The notes under the pieces: generated by a model
The model's database searches: none
What the model was told of the DNA's origin: nothing
Seen by the model: only the letters and a program-made list of their open reading frames with translations
Shown here: piece by piece, positions 1 to 7,344 of the stretch
Numbering within the stretch: the stretch's first letter is position 1
Layout: every line of letters begins with the position of its first letter
NCBI GenBank assembly: GCA_964490895.1
Contig: CAZBEI010000099.1
Coordinates: 1 to 37,182, forward strand
Source of the DNA: JACRAO01 sp964490895
GTDB taxonomy: Bacteria > Bdellovibrionota > UBA1018
DNA: 37,182 bases
Direction of reading: 5' to 3'
Translations under genes and position numbers: made by a program

Positions 1-72
1 GTGACAGAGTTTAGTGAGTTTTTTTGAATATTTTTTAAAAAATATTCAAAAAAACTCACTAAACTCTGTCAC
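1..72. repeat. Perfect 72-bp palindrome, 36-bp arms, no spacer
   Basis: Bases 1-36 are the exact reverse complement of 37-72. The centre is TTTTTT/AAAAAA and the outer ends read GTGACAGAG and CTCTGTCAC. The right arm ends 20 bp before the ATG at 93. The palindrome starts exactly at base 1, so it either coincides with a contig end or continues outside the window. Possible explanations are an assembly fold-back, a strong hairpin or terminator, or a hairpin-end resolution site. The sequence alone does not decide between them. Confidence 0.95.
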
Positions 73-92
73 TTGCTATACAATCAAAACCC

Positions 93-1049
93 ATGAGTCA
101 TTACTATTCTTCAAAGAGAATTTTAGTTACAGGTGGAGCTGGATTTTTAGGATCTCAATTGTGTGATCTTTTGATTGCAAAGGGACATGAGGTCCTTTGT
201 TTAGATAATTTCTTTACAGGTTCTAAAGCAAATATTTCGCATTTATTAAAAAATTCGAAATTTGAGTTGATTAGAGGAGATGTCACTCATCCCCTAAGGA
301 TTGAGATCGATGAGATTTATAACTTAGCTTGTCCGGCCTCACCTGTGCATTACCAATATAATCCTATTGCCACAATAAAGACTTCGTTCTTGGGCACAAT
401 GAATATGCTAGGTGCGGCAAAAAGGAGCAAAGCTAAATTTTTCCAGGCTTCTACAAGCGAAGTTTATGGAGACCCCAAAGTTCATCCTCAAAAAGAGTCT
501 TACTGGGGGCATGTCAATCCCATTGGAGTGAGGTCTTGTTATGACGAAGGCAAAAGAGCGGCAGAAACTCTCTGTTTTGATTATTATCGGACCCATAAAG
601 TTAAAATAAAAGTTGCTCGAATTTTTAACACTTACGGTCCAAGAATGAATCCAGAGGATGGGCGAGTGGTCTCAAATTTTATTGTTCAGGCGCTGAAAGG
701 AGAGCCCTTGACTGTTTATGGAGAGGGAAAACAAACTCGTTCTTTTTGTTTTGCAGATGATTTAGTCGAAGGTTTTATCAGGCTGATGGACTCCGCAGAC
801 TCCATCACTGGACCTATCAATTTAGGAAATCCTGGCGAATTTACTATTTTGGAACTGGCAGAAAAAGTTTTAAAACTCACGGCTTCGAAATCAAAAATTG
901 TTTATAAACCTTTGCCTAGTGACGATCCACTGCAGCGATGTCCGGATATCAGTCTTGCCAAAAAAGAGCTGCGTTGGGAGCCTCAGGTTGGATTAGAAGA
1001 AGGCTTGAAAAAAACAATTCCTTATTTCAGAGAGCTTCTCAAAAGTTAA
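93..1049 (+). CDS. UDP-glucuronate decarboxylase (UDP-xylose synthase), extended SDR family
   Basis: Predicted to convert UDP-glucuronate to UDP-xylose using bound NAD, in the cytoplasm, supplying nucleotide sugar for surface polysaccharide. The 318 residues match the usual bacterial length. The Rossmann motif GGAGFLG is at residues 14-20, the STSEVYGDP segment near 120-128, and the catalytic YDEGK (Tyr150, Lys154) has the form typical of UXS rather than epimerases. The C-terminal half carries the expected NTYGPRM and GEGKQTRSF segments. The ATG at 93 puts the Rossmann motif close to the N-terminus as expected, but no clear Shine-Dalgarno precedes it. The next gene starts 1 bp after the stop, so the two are probably co-transcribed. 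A related nucleotide-sugar epimerase is a less likely alternative. Confidence 0.92.
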   Translation: MSHYYSSKRILVTGGAGFLGSQLCDLLIAKGHEVLCLDNFFTGSKANISHLLKNSKFELIRGDVTHPLRIEIDEIYNLACPASPVHYQYNPIATIKTSFLGTMNMLGAAKRSKAKFFQASTSEVYGDPKVHPQKESYWGHVNPIGVRSCYDEGKRAAETLCFDYYRTHKVKIKVARIFNTYGPRMNPEDGRVVSNFIVQALKGEPLTVYGEGKQTRSFCFADDLVEGFIRLMDSADSITGPINLGNPGEFTILELAEKVLKLTASKSKIVYKPLPSDDPLQRCPDISLAKKELRWEPQVGLEEGLKKTIPYFRELLKS

Positions 1050-1050
1050 T

Positions 1051-1908
1051 ATGGATAATACAATGCTTGGGATTATTGGTGGATCTGGACTTTATCAGAT
1101 GGAAGGGTTGGAGAGCGTTCAAACTCAAGCGGTAGAAACTCCCTTTGGCCCCCCATCGAGCGCGCTTGTATTGGGGCATATCGGCCATAAAAAAATTGCT
1201 TTTTTACCCCGCCATGGAAATCACCATGAGCTTTTGCCGTCTGAAATCAATTATCGAGCAAACATTTGGGCTCTCAAATCTGTGGGGGTAAGAGAAGTGT
1301 TGAGTGTGTCGGCAGTGGGAAGTTTAGATGAAAAAATAGCACCCGGTGATTTTGCAGCCGTGTCTCAATATTTTGATTGGACGAAGGGCAAAAGGGTGGG
1401 GAGTTTTTTTGGAGAGGGCTTGGTAGCACATGTTTCTACGGCTGAACCTGCCTGTTCTTTTCTGAGCCTAAAGCTTGAGAAAATTTCTGAGATTTTGGGC
1501 TATCCACTGCACACCGGAAAAACCTATGCCTGTGTGGAGGGACCCAGGCTTGGAACAAGGGCAGAGAGCCTATTTTTAAAGCAGGCGGGGTGTGATTTAG
1601 TCGGGATGACCAACTTGCCTGAAGCTTTTTTGGCCAGAGAAGCGCAGCTCTGCTATGTTACCTTAGCGGTGGTCACGGATTATGATTGTTGGCTAGAAGA
1701 TCCCTCAAAGCATGCAAGTGCAGATCAGATTTTGAAACTTTATAAAGAAAATTTGGATAGGATTAAAATTCTTATTAAGAAATTTGTAGCAGGAGATGAA
1801 AACTCTGCAGAGTGTTCTTGCAGGAACGCTTTGAGCAGTGCGTGGGTGAGACCTGTATCTGAGCTCAACGATGATAAAAAGAAATGGCTGGCATTTTTGT
1901 CATTGTGA
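1051..1908 (+). CDS. mtnP: S-methyl-5'-thioadenosine phosphorylase
   Basis: Phosphorolyses methylthioadenosine to adenine and methylthioribose-1-phosphate in the methionine/polyamine salvage pathway; cytoplasmic. The 285-residue protein opens with the family signature IIGGSGLY and has the phosphate-site segment PRHGNHHE near residues 51-58. It also carries the methionine-containing segment VGMTNLPEAFLAREA and a TDYDCW motif. The Asp pair in TDYDCW is the adenine-recognition feature that separates MTA phosphorylase from inosine-preferring relatives (family knowledge). An in-frame ATG at 1063 directly precedes the conserved GIIGGSG and is an equally plausible start. No strong ribosome site is visible for either. 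It sits 1 bp downstream of the decarboxylase gene and no other salvage gene is nearby. Confidence 0.93.
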   Translation: MDNTMLGIIGGSGLYQMEGLESVQTQAVETPFGPPSSALVLGHIGHKKIAFLPRHGNHHELLPSEINYRANIWALKSVGVREVLSVSAVGSLDEKIAPGDFAAVSQYFDWTKGKRVGSFFGEGLVAHVSTAEPACSFLSLKLEKISEILGYPLHTGKTYACVEGPRLGTRAESLFLKQAGCDLVGMTNLPEAFLAREAQLCYVTLAVVTDYDCWLEDPSKHASADQILKLYKENLDRIKILIKKFVAGDENSAECSCRNALSSAWVRPVSELNDDKKKWLAFLSL

Positions 1909-1930
1909 GCTGTCAATGTGAGCTGTCAAT
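1905..1930 (+). repeat. 13-bp tandem duplication across the mtnP stop codon
   Basis: GTGAGCTGTCAAT occurs twice head to tail (1905-1917 and 1918-1930). The first copy contains the TGA stop of mtnP. It looks like a recent short slip duplication and has no obvious role. Confidence 0.8.
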
Positions 1931-2032
1931 TGTTTGACGTTTGTGTAAAAAAATATTGTCTAACTTCATTTTAACCAGTTAGAATAAATTAAACTTATCA
2001 TTACAACAAAACAACAAACGGGGGCGTGTTCT

Positions 2033-4780
2033 ATGTCTAGTCAAGAAAAAATGAAATCAAAATTTTATAAAACTGTGATCATGAGCATCATGGTTGGGGG
2101 TATTTTTATGAATTGCCAACCCAGTGCTGTCAATGACAAAGCGGGTGGAAGCAATTCGATCCAAACCGTCAATGTTGCAAAGCCCTCAATAGACGATTTG
2201 GCAGTGCTCAATGATTTTGGTCTTGCGGAAGATTCTACTGCAGAAATTGAAAATCCAGCTCTGAATTATGGGTCTAAGTCTATTTCTTTTGAGAATGAAG
2301 ACGACGCTGGACAGTTTCCAGGGGGCATTGGGAAGCGAGCCTCTAAGTCAGGGCACATTGCCATTTCTACGGATGATCAATTGGTGGTTACAGCGAATCC
2401 AGATTCAAATAGTATTGCGATTTTTAATGCGAGAACTTTTGAGAGAACTGCACTTCTCACAACAGGCAATGAGCCCACCGCCGTGGTGATCAATCCGGAT
2501 TCAAAAACAGCTTATGTTGCAAATCGTGCTGATGCGACCGTTGTAAAAATCAATAATATCGACACTTCGAATCCCACTTTGGGAGAAAAGGCCAATGTAG
2601 GTTCAGAGCCCACAGGATTGGCTCTCAGTCCAACGGGGTTTCTCCTCTTTGTAGCAGAATGGGGCCAAGGCCGAGTCAGTGTGATTGATACAAGGTCCAT
2701 GAAGGTGCGGCGTCGTTTGCATGCTCCAGCTCAACCTTATGCAATCGCAGTGACCAATAACGGCAACAGGCGCGATGATGACGAAGTCGTTGTAATAACT
2801 GAATTTTTTGGAAGAGTAAAACCCGGAGGAGCAGGAGAAACCAAAGATGATGGTCGAATTGGACAAGTTCTCTTCTATCGAGTGGGGGATTTGACACAAT
2901 TCAATCGTATTACATTTCAGCCAGTAGAAACTGGTTTTGCTACCGCACTTAAGAAACTTGCTGGACAAAAACACTTTGCCTCTCCCAACCAGCATTATTC
3001 TGCTGGGATTTGGGGAGAAAAAGTCTATGTCACTTCTATTTCAGCTTCTCCTGAGGCTGATCAATTTGTAAAGGCAGATGGGACAAATGCTTTTTTTCAA
3101 CCCTTTGGGAATGTTTTTCCTGTGGTCTATATTGGAAATCTAAACAAAGGAACCGAAGATCGCAGTGGAGCAGGTTCAGGAAATTTGACAAAGCAAATCT
3201 TAGCGAAATTTAGTGACCCCGTGGCACCGGACGCAAATGTCAGTTTTATCGGAGACATTGTTGATATCGAGTTTTCTCCAAAAGAGAGCAAAGCAGAAGG
3301 AGCAGCTGTGGGTTATGTTTTGTCTCGTGGGGGAGATGTTTTGCAAAGAGTGACTTGGAATTCTGGAGCCGGAACAACGGATCTTGGATTGAGGGGCGAT
3401 ATTAAGCCCATTTCGCTCAATCCTGGCAATGGAAAAAAATGCCAAAACCCGTTGGGTGTTGCAATTGATTTAAATAGCAACAAAGCCTATGTCAACTGCT
3501 GGGTCAGCCGCACGATGGCCGTGATTGATTTGAAAACTCAAGAAGTTCTTGCCACTCCAGCAACAGCAGCCCCTCCAAAAGGTCCTGACGAAATCGCTGT
3601 GAACAAAGGAGCACGATTTTTTTATACAGGCACGGGGAGGTGGTCCAAGAATTCAGTTTCTAGCTGTGCGTCTTGTCACTCGGATGGTTTGACAGACAAT
3701 ATTACATGGGCGTTTAATGCAGGACCAAGACAGTCTGTTTCGCTCGATGGATCATTTTCTAAGGGCCCAGATGGAGTAAAGAAACAACGTATTTTTAATT
3801 GGTCTGGAATTTTTGACGAAATTCATGACTTCGAAAGAAATACGCGTGGAGTTCAGGGTGGATTTGGAGCGATCACCCAACCCAAAGCAGGCAATGATGA
3901 TCAAGGAATTCCCTTCGTATGTAAAAACGCAACAACGGAGCAACAAAAAGATATAGCTCCTTTGGCAAATCTAGGAAAACCAATGCGCGAATTACAAGAT
4001 GCGCTGCCCACCTGCCCTGCAGACAGCCCCAGAGATTGGGATGCGATCGAAGCTTGGATTAAGCAAATTAGACCTCCACATGCTCGTCATATTGGATCCA
4101 GAGGGAGAGAGTCTGCAGCTCGTGGCAGAGAGTTGTTTATACAAGGAAAATGTAATTCTTGTCATGGAGGTTCAGGGTGGACTGTTTCTCGCAGATTTTG
4201 GGAACCTAAAGCTGCACTCAATGCGGATTTAGATAAAATACCTTTTACTCGCCCAGCCAACTTTCCTGAAAACTTAAATGCAAGCCAGACTTTTGATACT
4301 TTCGCAACCCAATTTTCAGTAGATAATTTTAATTTTGAGGGAAAAGGAAAGGCGGGTGTAAAGAGTGTGGCCTGTGTTATTCGAAATGTGGGAACCTATG
4401 GAATTCGAAGGGGGGATGGCTCTTTGGATTTTGATGGGACAAAGGATTTTGAACTTCAGGTCAATCGAGGCAATACGGCAGCAGGAAATTTCGGATTCAA
4501 TGTACCCTCACTCTATGGATTGGGCACAGGGGCTCCCTATTTTCATCATGGTTTAGCAGCCACGCTTGACGATGTGGTCGCAGATCCTCGTTGGAATGCA
4601 CATTTGACAGCTGGAAATCGAGATTTTCTAAAAAATGTCTCAGACGAAGAATTAATTCAGGCTCGAAGAGACCTCAAGCGATTTTTGCTTTCGATTGATT
4701 CAAAAGCAGACGAGGTCCCTTTGCCCGCTGAGGCAGATCTTTGTCCAAAGGTATGCCTTGCCAAAGAAAACTGCATTTAA
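2033..4780 (+). CDS. YncE-like beta-propeller fused to a di-haem cytochrome c peroxidase-like domain, probably exported
   Basis: A 915-residue protein with a hydrophobic N-terminus (about residues 11-28) ending in FMNC, a poor lipobox, so it is either a lipoprotein or simply exported. Residues about 100-260 hold YncE/YVTN-type propeller repeats (NPDSKTAYVANR, SPTGFLLFVAEWGQG). The second half has two CxxCH haem sites, C545-H549 and C707-H711, and a GAPYFHHG segment near 832 typical of the cytochrome c peroxidase/MauG superfamily. A periplasmic or surface redox or electron-transfer role is inferred; the substrate is unknown. The start at 2033 lies about 8 bases after a GGGGG stretch; an alternative ATG is at 2051. 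It is a single-gene unit converging on 4819-6261 with 38 bp between. Confidence 0.8.
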   Translation: MSSQEKMKSKFYKTVIMSIMVGGIFMNCQPSAVNDKAGGSNSIQTVNVAKPSIDDLAVLNDFGLAEDSTAEIENPALNYGSKSISFENEDDAGQFPGGIGKRASKSGHIAISTDDQLVVTANPDSNSIAIFNARTFERTALLTTGNEPTAVVINPDSKTAYVANRADATVVKINNIDTSNPTLGEKANVGSEPTGLALSPTGFLLFVAEWGQGRVSVIDTRSMKVRRRLHAPAQPYAIAVTNNGNRRDDDEVVVITEFFGRVKPGGAGETKDDGRIGQVLFYRVGDLTQFNRITFQPVETGFATALKKLAGQKHFASPNQHYSAGIWGEKVYVTSISASPEADQFVKADGTNAFFQPFGNVFPVVYIGNLNKGTEDRSGAGSGNLTKQILAKFSDPVAPDANVSFIGDIVDIEFSPKESKAEGAAVGYVLSRGGDVLQRVTWNSGAGTTDLGLRGDIKPISLNPGNGKKCQNPLGVAIDLNSNKAYVNCWVSRTMAVIDLKTQEVLATPATAAPPKGPDEIAVNKGARFFYTGTGRWSKNSVSSCASCHSDGLTDNITWAFNAGPRQSVSLDGSFSKGPDGVKKQRIFNWSGIFDEIHDFERNTRGVQGGFGAITQPKAGNDDQGIPFVCKNATTEQQKDIAPLANLGKPMRELQDALPTCPADSPRDWDAIEAWIKQIRPPHARHIGSRGRESAARGRELFIQGKCNSCHGGSGWTVSRRFWEPKAALNADLDKIPFTRPANFPENLNASQTFDTFATQFSVDNFNFEGKGKAGVKSVACVIRNVGTYGIRRGDGSLDFDGTKDFELQVNRGNTAAGNFGFNVPSLYGLGTGAPYFHHGLAATLDDVVADPRWNAHLTAGNRDFLKNVSDEELIQARRDLKRFLLSIDSKADEVPLPAEADLCPKVCLAKENCI

Positions 4781-4818
4781 GCCTTTTTGAGCAGAATCTA
4801 TGGTTACTATGTGAAGAG

Positions 4819-6261
4819 TTAGTGCCTTTTCTTTTTGTAGCGCGCTTCGTTTGGATTTTCTCTCTGTTTTTTGAGATAACGTGTTTTTGTGAGATCTTCT
4901 GGGACTGGAAAACTAAACACTTCCATCAAAGCGATCAGAATAGTGTGGTCCCACTGGTCAGGTTGCGCATCTAATATTTTTTGAATAGCCTCATGAGCCG
5001 TGCAGCCTTCGGGAGAGTTTGGATTTTTAATAGCATAGTTGCAAAATTCATTTGCCATCGAAACAACTCGTGCCATGGGGTGGATGGAGTGTTTTCTTAG
5101 CCCAACGGGATAGCCCTGACCTAAGCAGTTTTCATGATGTTGTAAAATAATTTGTAAAATATCTTGGGGGATTCCTTTGACTCGTTTTAAAATTTCCATT
5201 CCTCTCAAGGGGTGGGATTCAATAATTTTTATTTCTTCGATGGTACAATCTTTTTTGGGTTTTTCGATAATGTCTCGATCTATTTCTTTTTTACCTACAT
5301 CATGGAGCAATCCTCCAATGGAAACCTTGTAAATATTGCTTACAGAAGTCCATTTTAAGGCTTTTCCAATCATTGCGGAATAGCTGCTGACGCCCAAACA
5401 ATGAGCATAGAGAAAATTGGTGTGATCATTGAGTAAGGTGAGCAATGTAAAAAGATCTTCTTGTTCTGTAATGGTAGACACGGTGGCTTCGACCACTGTT
5501 TTGGCATAATCAAAAGAGGCTTCGTTTACTCCATTCATATAGATATCTTCTAAGATCAGTTCGTTTGTGTTTTTTAAGAATTGAAACTTTTTATGTTTAT
5601 TTATGCCAGCTGCTTGGCTTACGGCTGGAGCTAGGATCATGTTAAATTCTATGTATTTACTAAAGTCTTCCTTTTTTAAATAGAGGTATTTTGTATTTTT
5701 TTCCTTAAAGGATTTGATCCTTTCGGGAGTAATATCAGAACCCTCGCGGGCAATTTTAATGTATTTATAATCAGAAAGTCGTACGTAGATATCGTATTTC
5801 ATCTCTTTTCCTGAGACAAAATCATCGATGTCAATTTTGCAATATTCATAGTCATAAGTTTCTTTTTTAATGACTTCTTCGGGTTTTTGTTCTCCGAGTA
5901 GACTTCTTAAAGCATCTAATAAGACCTCTTTTTTGAAGGGTTTGGTGATGTATTTGGCAGCGCCTAGGTCTAAGAGTTCGCCCTCGATGCCTATTTCTGG
6001 GTAGCCTGTCATGAGGATGATGGGGATAGGCTGTGTTCTTTTGATAAAGTGCATGAGCTCGATGCCGTTGCTCTCAGGAAGTCGGATGTCACTGATGACT
6101 AAATCGCACGTTTCTAAACCTAAAATGCTTTGAGCTACGCGTCCGTTTTGTGCTTCGAGTACTCGATAGCCTTGAAGTTCTAACGATCGTCTCAAGACAC
6201 TTCTAAAGGCTTCGTCATCTTCTACAAGCAAAATTTGTTTTTCAGTGCTGAGTTCGGTCAT
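4819..6261 (-). CDS. Response regulator: receiver + linker domain + HD-GYP-type output (variant)
   Basis: 480 residues. A complete receiver (acidic residues 14-16, phospho-acceptor Asp58, LMTG, Lys107 in TKPF) is followed by a small domain at about 140-205. That domain is also the N-terminal domain of the HD-GYP protein at 20914-21972. The output domain has His320-Asp321, His350, then HHE at 375-377 and GYP at 383-385. Canonical HD-GYP phosphodiesterases cleave cyclic-di-GMP and read HHExxDGxGYP; here Leu380 replaces the Asp, so activity may be altered while the GYP part is kept. A phosphorylation-controlled c-di-GMP hydrolase or sensor is the likely role, with control of motility or life-cycle switching inferred. 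No cognate kinase is adjacent. Confidence 0.88.
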   Translation of the reverse strand: MTELSTEKQILLVEDDEAFRSVLRRSLELQGYRVLEAQNGRVAQSILGLETCDLVISDIRLPESNGIELMHFIKRTQPIPIILMTGYPEIGIEGELLDLGAAKYITKPFKKEVLLDALRSLLGEQKPEEVIKKETYDYEYCKIDIDDFVSGKEMKYDIYVRLSDYKYIKIAREGSDITPERIKSFKEKNTKYLYLKKEDFSKYIEFNMILAPAVSQAAGINKHKKFQFLKNTNELILEDIYMNGVNEASFDYAKTVVEATVSTITEQEDLFTLLTLLNDHTNFLYAHCLGVSSYSAMIGKALKWTSVSNIYKVSIGGLLHDVGKKEIDRDIIEKPKKDCTIEEIKIIESHPLRGMEILKRVKGIPQDILQIILQHHENCLGQGYPVGLRKHSIHPMARVVSMANEFCNYAIKNPNSPEGCTAHEAIQKILDAQPDQWDHTILIALMEVFSFPVPEDLTKTRYLKKQRENPNEARYKKKRH

Positions 6262-6504
6262 GTTCTAAGGCCCAAGGATCTATTATATGACAGGAAGTAC
6301 TCTTGATTGAGGTTTTTTTTTAAAATTTATTTGTCTCCTTACTGCTAGGCCTACTCCTAGGGTCATATCTTTGGCGGGGCGGTTGAATAAAGATGGAAGT
6401 GCTGTGTCATTTTAATCAAAGTGAGCGCGTGTGTTTGATCCAATGGGATAGGACAGATACCAGGACTAATAAAACCAAGATCGGATATTTTTTACTCATA
6501 AAGT

Positions 6505-7062
6505 TTATTTTAATTTTAAGGAAGTAAAGAAGTTCTCAAATTCGCTTAGCTGAGAGTCAAACTTTTCTGGTCTTGAAACATACATGAGGTCATAGACACA
6601 GTCTTTTTGTTGAAGAACGATGGCTCTCAATTTCATATCTTGCCCATTGAGCTTTCCATGAACCGTTGTTTCAAGAGCAGGGGTTTGGTGGAGGGTGGTT
6701 TGTTTTTCTGTCTGTGTATGGATATCTGAAATGCCCATCAGGAGGAGTTTTGTAAAATCTTGAAGGCTTTGTTTTTTGTTTTCATAACTTTTTCGGCAGG
6801 CTGAGTTGAGTGAAATGATAGAAGAGGTTTTTTTTGACTGAAAAGAAATATCAGAGATGTCCGATGCCGATTCTCTTTCTTCGGGTGTAGATTCGTTCTG
6901 CTGTTCTACTTTGATCCAATCTGGGTTTGATTCGGAGAGGTTTAACACCTTGTAGTTGCTTGATTTTTCTTCGACCGGTCTGACATTTCCGATCAAAAGA
7001 GAGCAACTGGAAAGGAATAAGCAGGAATGGGTGACTAAAAAGATTATGAGATTGCGCGTCAT
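6505..7062 (-). CDS. Small predicted lipoprotein of unknown function
   Basis: 185 residues from the ATG at 7062. It opens with a short basic stretch, a hydrophobic helix and the lipobox LSSC (Cys about residue 21), so it should be lipidated and exported. A TTG 21 bases further upstream is in frame but would add residues before the signal peptide, so the ATG is preferred. The mature protein is Ser/Glu/Gln-rich at first, then has a C-terminal part with alternating strands ending in FENFFTSLKLK. I do not recognise the family. It lies between the receiver/HD-GYP gene and the flagellar operon, with gaps of about 240-280 bp on either side. Confidence 0.7.
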   Translation of the reverse strand: MTRNLIIFLVTHSCLFLSSCSLLIGNVRPVEEKSSNYKVLNLSESNPDWIKVEQQNESTPEERESASDISDISFQSKKTSSIISLNSACRKSYENKKQSLQDFTKLLLMGISDIHTQTEKQTTLHQTPALETTVHGKLNGQDMKLRAIVLQQKDCVYDLMYVSRPEKFDSQLSEFENFFTSLKLK

Positions 7063-7231
7063 TAGAATACAAATCTCACTCAAAAGGGATGAAAAATCAA
7101 GGAGCTTTTATTGACTTACAGAGATGTCCACCTGCCAGTTTTTGACCGCTCGCTGTAGTGGTCTTTGACGGAAGGCTAGAAGTTTCTACTCTTTTTGGCC
7201 CACCTCACAAAAAGTTCTAGGATAAAATTTC

Positions 7232-7275
7232 CTATGATATTCGCCAATTAATTAAATAAATATTAAATATCATAG
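7232..7275. promoter_or_regulatory. 10-bp inverted repeat, candidate activator or repressor site upstream of the flagellar operon
   Basis: CTATGATATT (7232-7241) and AATATCATAG (7266-7275) are exact reverse complements separated by 24 AT-rich bases. The right arm ends 2 bases before the sigma-54 promoter at 7278. The position suits a regulator acting on that promoter, possibly the activator encoded at 9933-10886. It is closer to the promoter than classical enhancer sites, so repression or a separate regulator is also possible. Confidence 0.45.
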
Positions 7276-7277
7276 AT

Positions 7278-7294
7278 TTGGCATTGTGTTTGCT
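7278..7294 (+). promoter_or_regulatory. Sigma-54 (RpoN) promoter of the TPR-activator-flagellar operon
   Basis: TTGGCATTGTGTTTGCT matches the -24/-12 consensus TTGGCACGNNNNTTGCW at 11 of 13 defined positions. GG is at 7280-7281 and GC at 7292-7293, with the obligatory 10-base spacing. The predicted transcript start is near 7305, 19-40 bases before the candidate ATGs at 7324 and 7345. A sigma-54 activator gene lies inside the same operon. Confidence 0.7.
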
Positions 7295-7344
7295 TTAAGA
7301 TTATAGAGAGAACTCTTTTTGCCATGATGGCAGATAGGAAAATA

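Noticed and set aside
2603..2995. 130-codon minus-strand ORF inside the propeller-cytochrome gene
   Set aside because: Fully antisense to a strongly supported CDS, with no ribosome site and no recognisable domain.
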